This document shows positions 8,917 to 19,996 of a stretch of 64,000 bases of DNA, piece after piece. Position 1 is the stretch's first letter; every line of letters starts with the position of its first letter. Source of the stretch: Mikrocytos mackini. Lineage: Eukaryota > Endomyxa > Ascetosporea > Mikrocytida > Mikrocytiidae. The stretch covers positions 1 to 64,000 of the forward strand of contig JASNJN010000004.1 in NCBI GenBank assembly GCA_030180075.1. The letters are read 5' to 3'. The position numbers and the translations under genes are program-made. Under the pieces are notes generated by a model, which ran no database searches, had not been told where the DNA came from, and worked only from the letters and a program-made list of their open reading frames with translations.

Positions 8917-10130
8917 ACGATTTATAGCCGTAGAAAATGCAAAGGAACCCCGAAACCGTTGGGCACATCCTAGGTGGTTGCACAGTAATACCATTCAGTC
9001 TGCTAAAACAGACATGATGCAGTGGTACTACAGATCGCCAACGATGTAATCAACAACAGACAACTGGGAAACAAAATCCAATTGTCAGAAATGGGAGCAA
9101 GAGTAGAAAGATCGGATGGTATCTTCACTCTAGTATTAGACCAAAGAGTCTGGTACAAAAAAGACGGAGTGAAAACCTCACAATTACCAGACATCTTCTG
9201 CATAGACAACCACAAGAGGAGAATCATAATCCTCGAAGTTGGTGTGAGTGCAGAAGACCTAATTACTGTGAAAGAATCCGAAAAGAAGGAAAAATACAAG
9301 TCTCTTCCTGAAATTCTGAGGAAGAAATACCCCGGATACAGGGTGTCCAACTACACTTTTGTCATAGGACAAGTTGGTGCAATCACTAAGGACGCGTCCG
9401 AGAATCTAACCAGGTTCAGAAAAGCAACTGCCAAGCCCCATGGGCTTGGCAGAAACCAGTCCGGCTCTAGGGCAGCGCAAAAAGTTGAGCTACTATCAAG
9501 GATCCAGAATGTGAACCTAAAAGGTAGTCTCAACATATACCACTGGTTTTCAACCAAGTTGGGAGATGCGCAACCCGGGAACCAAACGCCAAAGCGGCCA
9601 ATGCCGGCAGCCTATAAGGGACCCTTAGAAGCATTCATCCAGAGGAGAAGCAGAGCAGGGAAGAAGAATTTCCCCGCAGTCAACCACTACGTCCACAACA
9701 TAGGTAAAGCCTCTAACCTCACCCCTGCAGCCCGTCATTGAGAGCTTTGAGTGATGAAAGAGAAAGGATCCAAAGAGAGTCTTAGGCAGCCAACCTTAGT
9801 GTCACGTACACTTAAAGACGGGTGCAGGGCTACTTGCCCATACACACCCTTAAAGAGCTGATCCTTTTTTAGGTGAAGCCACCTCCGGTTTAGGAGGCAT
9901 ACTAAAATTGTCTTTGACAAAACTTATAGGTGGCGTAAGTCCTGTGTGAAAGAAATGAAATGGAAAACATGAAAGGAAGAAAAAAGGGGAAAATGAAGAG
10001 AGAAGAGCAAGAAGAAATGGGAGGGATCCTTTCTCTGAGGAAGGAACTAAATAACACGGTTGGAAGTAACCGTGTTAATCATTAATCGTCTAATTAATTA
10101 ATGATATAACATTGTTTATTAAAAAAAAAT
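8917..10130 (+). mobile_element. 3' end of an R2/CRE-type non-LTR retrotransposon (LINE)
   Basis: The fragment begins in a zinc knuckle (NPETVGHILGGC, the conserved TxGHILxxC pattern), continues with RHDAVVLQIA and a restriction-like endonuclease domain, and ends in a 3' UTR. The UTR has foldable segments, for example AACACGGTT at 10053-10061 paired with AACCGTGTT at 10068-10076, and an A-rich tail near 10110-10135. The reverse transcriptase is missing, as expected of a 5'-truncated copy. One frameshift lies near 9005 between the knuckle and the endonuclease. Confidence 0.75.
9022..9741 (+). pseudogene. LINE restriction-like endonuclease domain (about 239 codons)
   Basis: The frame carries PDIFCIDNHKRRIIILEVGV, then KKEKYKSLPEILRKKYPGY and a TFVIGQVGAIT strand, the PD-(D/E)xK-like core found at the C-terminus of R2, CRE and NeSL-type LINEs, which nick a specific target site. 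The Asp (PDIFCID) and Glu (LEVG) fit the active site. A related copy is at 43318-43844. There is no proper start: the frame is entered from the zinc knuckle upstream, across a frameshift. The C-terminal 60 residues are basic. This is a dead fragment. Confidence 0.75.
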
Positions 10131-10189
10131 AAAAACTTGGGCCCTTTGGGAAACAACCGATTGATATTTAGGTCAAAGTATATAGAGAG

Positions 10190-10265
10190 TATTTAGCCGT
10201 TTTAGTCACTCTAATCTTGACCAGTCCAGTGCATTTTGAGACAAAAACCGGTCAAACTTTAGGAG
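10190..10265 (+). repeat. Diverged short repeat, partner at 26425-26500
   Basis: This 75-base block matches 26425-26500 at roughly three of four positions (shared ACAAAAACNGG and CNAATCTTNNCCA). Both lie in gene-free DNA. No terminal repeat is seen, so it may be the remnant of an old element. Confidence 0.45.
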
Positions 10266-11161
10266 TCTATGTAATGAATGAGAAATACTTTCTGGTAAAG
10301 TAACTTAATATAATCTTCCGTTTTCATTTCCCCAATAACTTCGTTGCATATTATTGCCCTCCGTAACTTGAAGCAAGGTGAATCATAAGGGAACCTTCGC
10401 CAAATTTCTCATATTCCTTGTTAAACGGTGCCCTTATCGTCCCAGTATTTACAGTGCCCGTCGGTCTCGTCTATGTCGAACTTCTTTTCATCGAAAACCT
10501 CCAAATATTGAAATCAATTCAAATGTATCTCTAACATTTTTTCTTTTATTAAACAGTAAGTTTGATCATTGGTTTAATCTTTTGTTGTTTCATTATTTGT
10601 GTGATAAATATATTGAAGTTCCGACGCTAATAGTCAAAGATTTTAAGTTTTTAAAGATTTATATGAGTTAAAAGGCTGTTAGTAACGTATTTAAAAATAG
10701 ATTTCCTTGTCTTTGAATCTATTTTAGGTTTGGACCTTCTTTATAGCCGTTTATTGGAGTGCATTTTATATTTTGCTCGTTTAAGAGCAGAATTAAGCAC
10801 AATCCATGGTATATTTAGTTTCTTATTTTGGTAAGGCTAGTCTCGGCTAAAAATGGGAGGTGAGTGTCTCTTTGTTGTTGTAAAGTTAGTTCACCCTGGG
10901 ACCGACTAGGTTTCTTAATTATCTACACTGACAAAGAATTAAATAAAATTTTAAAATTTATAAATACCATTTTTATGCAATATCCAACTTAATTATCTAT
11001 GTATACAAAGTACATTACATGTTATCCGATTTTACAATAATACTTATTTAAATTTTTGTTTTAATATGGTTCCTGTGTTTAATTTCCAATTTTTAATTTG
11101 ACAAAAATTATGTCACCTATTGTATAAATAAGTGGTAATATAGAGCTTCCAATTACATATA
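10266..11161. other. Gene-free AT-rich stretch
   Basis: No convincing gene. Short frames (for example 10378-10671) have no start element and no recognised domain. Nothing structured is seen apart from homopolymer-rich sequence. Confidence 0.4.
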
Positions 11162-11756
11162 CAGTAAATATTTATATAGTGGAATTTCAATTTATTTTAC
11201 TAAAATTTAGTCCACTATCAGTGATATTTACATTTTTATAAACTATAAAATTACCAATATTATGTTAAAGATATGGAAATGATAGATCCTTAAAAGATAA
11301 ACAAATTGTTAGATTTTACAATTATATCAATGAATGGGCGGGTGTTGAAATATACAATTGTTAACTAAAATTTTAGATTTTGTCATTAGATTATATGAAT
11401 GATTAAACCATTTATATTCAAAACAATCTATATAACGTATTTATAGACACTCTAAAATGATCTTAAAGGAGGGTTGGACTAAATTTAATAAAATAACAAG
11501 GTAAAAATTATGTTTTGGCATCACTCCACTAACCAAATTTTATAATTTTGAAACATATAAATTTTACCAAATTAATAGATTTTAAGTCATAATAAATATA
11601 AATCGGGCCTTAAAAACTTATTAGAAATAAAATTTAGCAATTTTTTTTTACAATTTTTAGAAAACTAATTTTCCAAAATGTTCGAATATTCACGAAAATT
11701 AGTCCATTATCGATGTGATTCTACTATCAAAGTGTCCGCTAAACCAGTATTTACTG
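11162..11756. mobile_element. pogo/Tigger-like MITE
   Basis: The ends are CAGTAAATAT on the left and its complement TATTTACTG on the right, each followed by TA as expected of a Tc1/pogo-type insertion. The 595-base interior has no coding frame. Its left 240 bases recur, diverged, at 15084-15325. The short terminal repeat starting CAGT and the TA duplication point to pogo-type transposases such as the one at 35579. Confidence 0.6.
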
Positions 11757-12742
11757 TAGTTTATTTAGTTTATATGGAATATTTGGAACAAAACACAGAT
11801 TTTTATCGAATACTGAATTTTTTTGACATAATATTTTGTAGTTAAAATAAAATGTACTTTTAAGAAATATTTACAGAATAAAATGAATCGTAACAAATAT
11901 ATTTGATTTTAATATTTGGTTATATCCCCTTTCTTCGGTAGAACATTACAATGTCCATTTGGTATTGGAGCACAAAGATTGGAAATATAAGATGTTGGTT
12001 ATTAGTATAGCTTTATCGATTTAAGTCCAAAGTTCATTTTTATTTCCAAATTGGCGATTTGTTTTATATACTATCCACACAATACAGCTGAATGTGATCT
12101 CACACTAATTTAAATCGGACTTTCCGATGGTTATTTTAAAATTCTTATATTTTCATGATAAGAAAAACTTTTGACGCAGGTGAGACATGTATCGATGCAA
12201 TATCTTGTTGCCATATTATGTCAGATTTTGGATAATGTATGTAAAGAATGGGAAACGATTTTTATTAATCATTTATATAATTTCCCGAAATCATTTCCCC
12301 CATCCATAACTTTATTACATATGATGAGTTCTTCAAAATGGATAGTAAGATGAACAATTAAAGAACCGCCGCCAAAATCTCTCATATTTCTGGCTAGAAC
12401 TGAATTTCATTCAATTCAGTATTTAGAATGGGAATCTGAACATCTAAATTAATTTTTGTCTCTTCCGAGATGATCCACACTGGAAAGTACTCTCTAGCAG
12501 TGTCTTAAACAAATAGTAATCTTGCTTCTTGTATCTATCGGTGAATTTAATGGTTTGTTTAACCTTATATCGTTCTTTAGTAGGAAAATGTTAATAGTTC
12601 TAGGCGAAATGGCTAATAAATTAAAGGATTGGTTGCGACATCTTTAAATATGGATTTCTTTGTTTCCCCAAGTTTTGAGTTGTTCACCTCTTTTACAGGT
12701 TTGCATAATGGTCCTCACAATTTGCTCCTGTAATCATACATT
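11757..12742. other. Gene-free AT-rich stretch
   Basis: No gene, RNA or clear repeat is recognised; short frames lack start elements. Confidence 0.4.
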
Positions 12743-13353
12743 AGGATTCTGACCCGACCATTTTCGACTCGATTGGGTCGAAAATGGTTGGAAACCTTGA
12801 AAAATCATCAACAATTCTCGATAAATATCAAACCATCATTATAAAGGAAATTACTCCAATTTCCTGGGTTTCCAAAACATAATTTTCAGTCCACAGTAGT
12901 TTTTAGATCTTTGGTTATAATTTTCAAATGTATCTAATCTTACTGGTTGATATTATACTGAATTTCACCATAGCTTCACAATTAACAGATAGAATTTTCA
13001 ACATTATTTTTGGAATCTATATGAAAATGTTTCCGCTTCCGACCAGCCGAAAATCGGGAGGAAGAAAGTCAAAGACCGTGAAAATCCTCAATGACGCACT
13101 TTATCTAAACATTAAAACTAACCATTTTGTGTCGAATTACGTTTAAAACTCATGTAATTATTGGTTCACGGTGTCAGAATACAATATACAATAAAAATTG
13201 ATCGAAATTGCCTGAAATTTATGTATATTTTTTAATTTTAGGATATCATAACTTTGAGAATTTTATTTTGGTACAAATTTTTTAATTCATTTTCAACCCG
13301 GTCCGACCTCGGTCGAATTGAACGGGTCGGGCCGTGAATTTAGGCACAATCCT
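12743..13353. mobile_element. Candidate MITE with GC-rich palindromic ends
   Basis: The left end begins AGGATTCTGACCCGACC and holds an 11-base hairpin (CCATTTTCGAC / GTCGAAAATGG). The right end, on the opposite strand, begins AGGATTGTGCC and contains CCCGACCCG and GGTCGGACC. These GC-rich blocks stand out from the AT-rich surroundings. The interior has no coding frame. No target duplication is clear, so the boundary is approximate. Confidence 0.45.
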
Positions 13354-13769
13354 CATGTCTGTTTTAAACAATTAAATTTTATTTAAAAAATAATATTTAT
13401 TCAAACTTCACCCCTCATCTGATAAGACGAGCTCATTTTCATTAGCTAAATCAACGTTCTATTAAAATAAAATTCCTAAATGAATTATTTAGATTGAATG
13501 AATCATAGCTAAATCTAAACATCCACTCAGAACAGAAAATTCGAAAATTTGGTTGTTGTATACTTATTATAACTAGGACGGTAAATATGTGATTGTGCAC
13601 AAATCATATATTTTTATTAAATTCCTAGAATCTTGCACCCATAATTTCACTTAGTTTAAGAAATTCATATATTTTATTTTAAATTGAAAATTATATTGAG
13701 ATTTTAGCCAAAATCATATATCGTCATTAATTAACGATTTTTGTCATATATTTTCCGCCTTAGTTATTG

Positions 13770-14389
13770 CTATAATGGGTATGAGTTTTTCATATTTCCA
13801 AAATGCCCTCGATGGTTTGGTGTGTGTACCATTCGGGCCGGCCAAATATCTATTATGGTTAACACTATTGTATTGAAACCAAGGGAATCATGAATATAAT
13901 ACGACCTTAAATAGTCTATATGAATTCTTACGTGTGATCTAATCCACTTGTTAACCAATGGTAGCATATATTGGTGACCTCTATATTGTAGTAACGCCAC
14001 ACTAGCTTTTCGTTCATCCATATAGACGGCGCCTATGATCCACATTGCGTTGGATCTCTGCATACGTTCTCTTCTACCATGTCTTCTTGTAATTAGGGTC
14101 TCGCCCATGTGTACTTTCACTTCATCTCCTCCGGTGACGCTGTTTCGTTTTGATCGTCACATAGACTAAGTGAAAGAAATAACTTATAGGAGCTATGGGG
14201 AGCCTCGTCACCACATTTCATAGACGGTCCACAGTCGGACTGTACTTGCAGGAACGAAAAGTAAGCTAGAGCAAAGTTGATATTTGGGGTCACTTTGTTT
14301 TGTTCGAATATGGTGTTCATTAGTGTGGATATCTTGTCACACGTGCAAGTCCTAGTGTTACATCTGTAGAATTTATGTCTTATATTCAT
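13770..14389 (-). pseudogene. Merlin (ISXO2/IS1016-like) transposase remnant
   Basis: Two abutting frames together span the family's layout: an N-terminal segment with a C-x-C region and NTIFEQNKV (14117-14389), then GGDEVKVHMGE, the WIIGAVYMDERKASVALLQYRG strand and IHIDYLRSYY (13770-14160), which resemble the ISXO2-like DDE core. A frameshift near 14120-14160 separates the two, and the C-terminus is cut short. Merlin elements are known in microsporidia. No terminal repeats were found. The copy is dead. Confidence 0.6.
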
Positions 14390-15083
14390 GAAATATAACC
14401 TTGTTAAAATTTTCCCATATGAAGTTCAATACGCTTTAATATTAATGATGCCAATAAGCCGGCAAAAGTTTAACAGGGCGATTGATTATACTGACATTAT
14501 ATAGTTGAAATCAGTCCATATGGGCTTCCTATCATCTTGTACTGTCGGCTTAGCTTCATATTTCTCTGTTTCTTTGATGTAATCAAAGTTATATTTGTTA
14601 AAAATGATTCTATGTATTTAATGCTCGTAATACGATACATTTTATAAATTTAATTTTTAAAATAGAAAATAAGATAAATCTGGCAAGATATCAATTTAGT
14701 ATTAGATTATCGCCTTCGTGCTTGTTCAAAACTTATTTTAAACTCAATAAATATATTTAAATATTAGAACTTTAAAAATAAAGGTAACATGGTAAAATTA
14801 CCTAAAACAACTTACAATATAGGGTTTCCAAAATCATACCGGTACTTATCGATATTCTGAGAATTTGGCCTTTGTGGTTATCGTTTATTATCGTCTAATG
14901 GTGGTAATTTATTAGAAATTCGATATTTTAAAATGTACGATATAACTAAACTTAATTATTTTATGTTTAAATGCGATAATTCAACTAAATTTGTTGATTA
15001 ATTTAATTTAAACTTAAAATTTGGTAATAATATTTAGTTAGAAACTAAATTAACGATTTTACATGCAAAACTTTAACCAAATA
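14390..15083. other. Gene-free stretch
   Basis: AT-rich; no frame, RNA or repeat is recognised apart from a small TACCGGTA-type palindrome near 14838. Confidence 0.4.
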
Positions 15084-15325
15084 CAGTAAATATTCATAAA
15101 ATGTAATTTTAATCTATTTATACAATTTACTCCACTATCAATGAGCTTATCATTCTACAAACTATAAAATTATCAATGGTATGTTAAAGACATGGAAACA
15201 ATATATCTTTTAAATATAGACAAATTGTTAAAAGTTGGAATTATATCAATGAATTGGTTGGCGTCGAAGTATAAGATTTTAGACAATTTCCCCATGTTTT
15301 GTAATTAGATAATATGGACGATGGG
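15084..15325 (+). repeat. Diverged left half of the pogo-like MITE
   Basis: It begins CAGTAAATATTCATA next to TA and follows 11162-11400 base for base with many changes (shared CTATAAAATTA, ATGTTAAAGA and ATTATATCAATGAAT). It is cut off by the hAT MITE that starts at 15326. Confidence 0.6.
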
Positions 15326-15704
15326 TAGGGTTTAGAAGGACGGGTCACAGGCAATGGCATTAATCAACCAATATACAAAACAACAACTCATAAAATCCCG
15401 CAAAAATGATTGTGCGTGCGTATTTAACATTATTGTATACTTTATATTAATTTCTATGAAAATTAATAAAAAATCTCATAATATTTCGACGTTTTAAAAA
15501 AATTTCTGAAAAACCATTTTCAATTACCCGGGTAATGGGTAATTGATTATTAAGCTATGTATGGAGGTATTTCATCAAACAAAACTACACAAATTGATAT
15601 TTGGAAAACATTGAGGTTGTCATTAAAATTTCAAATATTTCATGATAATCGACCGATATAAGAATAGATTTAAATTTTGTTACTACACATCATTTTAAAC
15701 CCTA
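15326..15704. mobile_element. hAT-like MITE, copy 1
   Basis: A 379-base element with ends TAGGGTTTAGAAGGACGGGT and the complement of TAGGGTTTAAAATG, closely matching the copy at 40132-40513. The middle holds an ATTACCCGGGTAAT palindrome. No target duplication is seen at this copy (ACGATGGG against CTAGAAAG), so it is older or rearranged. Confidence 0.7.
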
Positions 15705-15739
15705 CTAGAAAGATTTCCACCTCACACTCTTCAAACACC

Positions 15740-16320
15740 TATCCTTCTTCTGGATGAATACAATGATAATAGCATTGATGATTCTACTCTATTAAAATAA
15801 CAGGAGGAACAATACAATAACTCAATGTTAAGTACCAGCAATATTCCATAAGTAACCATACCCCCCTATAACAATAGTCTCAAACATGAACTTTGATACA
15901 CTATTTAAGAAACATGACCCAGAAGTTTTCAACTCCCTTGTTTCTCGATTCTGCATTATTCAATTTAAAGAAAGGATCAATATTCAATATGGCCCATATG
16001 ACTGGTTTAATTCCCCGATGTCTGCTTTAGTTTACAATGATACAAGTGCCATCTAGTAACTCAATTACAGGAACACTGATTGAGGACATGAACACAGCAC
16101 AATTGCTACTTAAACCCCCCTTTCTACTAGATCTCGTCAAACACAATACGAATGCAGCCGACAAAGTATATGCCTTATTCCTCCTATAACATAGACACTC
16201 TATCAAAAAGTTTCTATACAAAGACAAAGCATCGCCAATGATAGAAAGATTTCTTAGAATACAATTCCAAAAGCCATCTATGTCTGCCCAGACAAGTAAT
16301 TGGTTAATTGATATAGATTG
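15740..16320 (+). pseudogene. Decayed coding stretch of unknown family
   Basis: The plus strand holds segments with protein-like composition, such as MNFDTLFKKHDPEVFNSLVS and, further on, ASPMIERFLRIQFQKPSM, interrupted several times. No domain is recognised. It may be an old host gene or part of a mobile element; its position between two MITEs favours the latter. Confidence 0.3.
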
Positions 16321-16323
16321 AAA

Positions 16324-16730
16324 TTCATTTTGCCTGAAAAAATTGCATTTTCCCTGAAATTCTTACACTTTTCCTGATTTTTTGCCGTTTTTTAATTTTA
16401 TAAATTATATTAAAAAAAATTTCAAATTAAATTTATCAGGCAATTCAATTATATTTAATTTCAGATGAATTATGATGGTTTTTCAAAAATTGCCAACAAC
16501 ACTTTGACAAAATCAGGTCTAGATATTTTCATTACTTTATAAATTGGTGCAAAAACAAACAGAAGTTCCAAGTAAAAACTATATTTTCAGTTAAATAATC
16601 ATCCTACGGATATATGGTATAAATTTCAAATCACAACATATAAAATTCTGTAATTAGTTATTCAAAACAAATTTTTTTAGGAAAATTGTAAGAATTTCAG
16701 GAGAAATGCAACTTTTTCAGGGAAAATGAA
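16324..16730. mobile_element. MITE with 54-base inverted ends and TTTCCCTGAAA subrepeats
   Basis: Left end TTCATTTTGCCTGAAAAA and right end, on the other strand, TTCATTTTCCCTGAAAAA are inverted repeats of about 54 bases built of short units containing CCTGAAA. The 407-base interior is non-coding. It abuts the gypsy fossil on its right and probably inserted at its 3' side. Confidence 0.65.
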
Positions 16731-16739
16731 GTTGAGGTC

Positions 16740-19442
16740 CCAATATACTACCGGTTGGTAGTTTCCGTCTTTCTGAACCTGTTCTAAAACTGCACCCATA
16801 CCTTGATCACATGCATCGCAACTCAGGCGCACTGGGAATTCGTTGCTAGTTTGGAACGGTGCTACGGCCGACGTCTTTGCGACTGCCGTTTTCAGTTGTT
16901 TGAAGGCTTCCTTTTCTTTTGCTCCCCAACCCCACTTCTTTTCTTTCTTTAGACGAGCATATAAAGGAGTTGCTATTGCTGCGATATTCTTCACAAATCT
17001 ACAGTAATAGTTTATTGTTCCAAGTACCTGTCTCACTTCTTTCTTTGTGGACGGTTCATGCAATTCAAGGATTGCGGCTGTCTTTTTGGGCGATGGTCGG
17101 ATTCCCTTCTCACTTATTTCATATCCTAACCAGTCCACCGTCCTGAGATTATGCTCGGATTTCTCGTCATTGATGGTGATGTTGGCCTCTTTGAGCTTTC
17201 GATGTACCAACTCTACTCTTTGTCTGTATTCCTTCTCAGTCTTTGCTGAAATGAGGATATCATCTAGATAGACCAGAATTCCTTTGTTGTTTCCTAACAG
17301 TTCAGTAATGATCCGTTGGAATGCGCTTGGGGCCGATTTGATTCCAAATGGCATACGCGTATATTTAAAAGTACCTTTTGCCGTTATAATTGTCGTCAAA
17401 GGTTGTGATTCCTCAGATAATTTTATCTGGTGATATGCAGACTTTAAGTCTATTTTAGCATAAAACCTGCTATCGGCTTCTATCTTTGCCAGGAGATCTT
17501 CTATCCTTGGCAAAGGATATTTGTCGTCCTGTATTGCTTTGTTAAGCATACGGAAGTCGCCGCAAATTCGCACCTCTCCGCTTTTCTTGGCCACGACTAC
17601 AATGGGGCTTACCCAATCACTGCTTTCCGTTGGCACAATTATTCCTTGGTCTACAAGTCGTTCTAATTCTTAATTGACTTTGTTACCTAAGGCGTATGGA
17701 ATTGGACGTTCGCGAGCTATACAGGGCCTGTAACCTTGCTTGAGATATATTTTAAACCTAACTTTCGGACAATAATTAAAGACCCTTATATTCCTGTACT
17801 TATTTAGGGGGCTGACTTCCTTTGGTTGGTTCCATTTGTAACATCCCAATTTCAAACCATCTTCGGCTCCGATTATCGTGGCTCCTTTGTCCACTACTAG
17901 GAATTCAATCAATTCCTCTCTTTTTCCAAAACTCACCTTTAATTTGGTGGTACCTATCACATTTGCTTTAGCCTCGTTATAACACCTTATCACGGTGTGG
18001 GCTTTTGTGAGTTTCTCTGAGATTCTCTCCCGCTTCAAAGTCTCTGTACTTAGTATGGAAACATCCGACCCTGTGTCTACTATGACTTTCATAGGTCTCT
18101 TCCTATACCAGAGTGTTTTCTCTGAAGTTCTTTTCTTTTTACCTTTCACTGAGAAGGTACGATAGTCTTCATCTCCACTAAAGGAGTATGGGGAGTAATC
18201 ATCTTTTGGTGGGCCTTGTCTGAACCTTTGTTCTTCCTCACTTGAATTTCCCTGTAGGAATCTATTCCTAGGACCGTCACGAGGACGTTCATTGTATCTG
18301 GGACCTCTTGGCGGTCTTTGACTTCTAAGTGCGGCTTCTGGCATCCTACACATACTTGCAAAGTGTCTATTCCTGTTGCAACGGCTGCATCTGGTATTGT
18401 AAGCAGGGCAGGCTTTGCGACTACTTGAGTGTCTTTGTCCACACTTACCACAGTTAATCATCTGCCGGTAACTGTCATCCCTTTTCCTTTCCCCATACTA
18501 TCGAACCTTCCTGCTATAGGATTCCCCGTCTGTCCCTGGGGTTTGTTCAAGCTTTCAATCAGGAAGGCATTGTTTATTGTATCCTCGAACTTCTCGGGAG
18601 GCTTCATAGTTAAAGTCCTTCGTGCTATCGGGTCTCTTAAGTTAGCAATAAACCAATCCCTGACAAGCACTTCTTCTAATTGACCTAACTCACAGTTGGC
18701 TACTATGCGCCGCAACTCTATTCAGTATGCACGCGTCTTCTCCTACTCGCTGAATACGGTGGAACAACTCACTTCTCCAAAATGTAGGGGTCTTTGTCTC
18801 GCCAAAGTAGCTAGACATGATTTCATTTATCTCCTCTAGAGTTCCTTTGCTCTTAGGGATGATGCTTAAAATCCTTTCCCCTTCGTCTCCAAGACAGTGA
18901 TGTAACATGGCTATGTTCCTCGATTCTTCACGGGAATCCATGTTGGATGCGTATAGGTAGTTCCAGAACCCCTTATACCACACCTTCCATTCTTTCTTTG
19001 GTGTGCCTGGATTCGTCAGAAACTTGTCCGGTAAAGGTATACCCTGGACGATCTGCGACTCCGCTGGCTTCTCTACCTCTGTAGGAGGTTCGCTTTGGTG
19101 GGCTTCGGCTGCTTTCCTGAATGCCTCCTCTGTCTCTTCCTCCTTCTGTTTGTTGAGCGCACACACCGCGTCTTCAATCTCTTTCCCCATTATGACTCTC
19201 AGTAGGTCCACTTTTGTGAGATCTTTGACATCTCCTGCGTCCTGTGCATTTGCTACGGCTCTTAAGTCAGCGACTCTCATCACTCGAAGTTCTCTGTACC
19301 TTGCCTCATAATACTCGACCACCACTTTTCTCACACCTTCTGTATCGAGGTTGCTGGTCTCGAAATCGAGTACATGGGCCTCTTCCCTTATGTACTTGTC
19401 CCCAAGCTTCTCTAATATATCATAAATTGTCGATGTCGCCAT
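16740..19442 (-). mobile_element. Ty3/gypsy LTR retrotransposon fossil, Gag to RT
   Basis: Parts in order on the minus strand: Gag beginning at 19442 (MATSTIYDILEKLGDKYIRE), a CCHC-type zinc-knuckle pair, an aspartic protease with DTGSD, and a reverse transcriptase with LDDIL-type active site and the start of RNase H. Integrase and 3' LTR are absent. The 5' flank (19443-19680) is non-coding and may be LTR or leader. The element is broken, with a few interruptions and a lost 3' end. Sequence similarity to the Gag at 41786 shows related but distinct lineages. Moderately old. Confidence 0.85.
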
Positions 19443-19797
19443 GTAGAATAATAGTATATTTTATATAGAATTTAAAAAGTTAAAAATAGTTATGGCATAT
19501 GATCAATGAGGTAACGGCTTATAAGGTACTCCATTGCTACATTTATAAACAATTAAAAATGACGTAAGCCAATGACGTCATTAGTTATGTCATTGTCCAT
19601 GGCGTAACAGTAACATATGATTGTCATGAAATCTTTATAAATGAATTAGCAAGAAGTTATACGTTTTATTTTATATATTCCAATCATGTTTTGAATCAAA
19701 AATCAAATGGACCGTGATTTAACTCTTTTATACTAATCAATTGCAAATTAGAAACTTAAACATGATTCAACTTTTAGAATTTGGCATTTCTTAAATC

Positions 19798-19870
19798 GGG
19801 GAATTAGCTCAAATGGTAGAGTGCACGCTTAGCATGCGTGAGGCACTGGGATCGATACCCAGATTCTCCA
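19798..19870 (+). tRNA. tRNA-Ala (anticodon AGC)
   Basis: A 73-base cloverleaf with acceptor arms GGGGAAT and ATTCTCC, containing the G3:U70 pair that identifies alanine tRNAs, discriminator A73, D arm AGCTCAAATGGTAGAGT, anticodon stem CACGC/GCGTG with loop TTAGCAT, and T arm CTGGGATCGATACCCAG. There is no intron and no encoded CCA; a T-run follows directly (RNA polymerase III terminator). It lies 126 bases upstream of BMS1. Confidence 0.97.
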
Positions 19871-19968
19871 CTTTTTTATTCATTAATTTTATTCATTATA
19901 TCACCGTTTAACATTAGAACGCGCTAAATGTGATTTATTTGGGTTATAGTTTGCAAACCTCGATTTTA

Positions 19969-19984
19969 TAAAATTTCAAATTTA
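19969..19984 (+). promoter_or_regulatory. AAATTT-type start element of BMS1
   Basis: TATAAAATTTCAAATTT-like sequence ends about 13 bases before the BMS1 ATG at 19997. Confidence 0.55.
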
Positions 19985-19996
19985 ACTTTTTGTTTT

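Noticed and set aside
9741-10130. Structured RNA gene downstream of the LINE frame
   Set aside because: The hairpins fit a LINE 3' UTR that ends in an A-rich tail; no independent RNA family is recognised.
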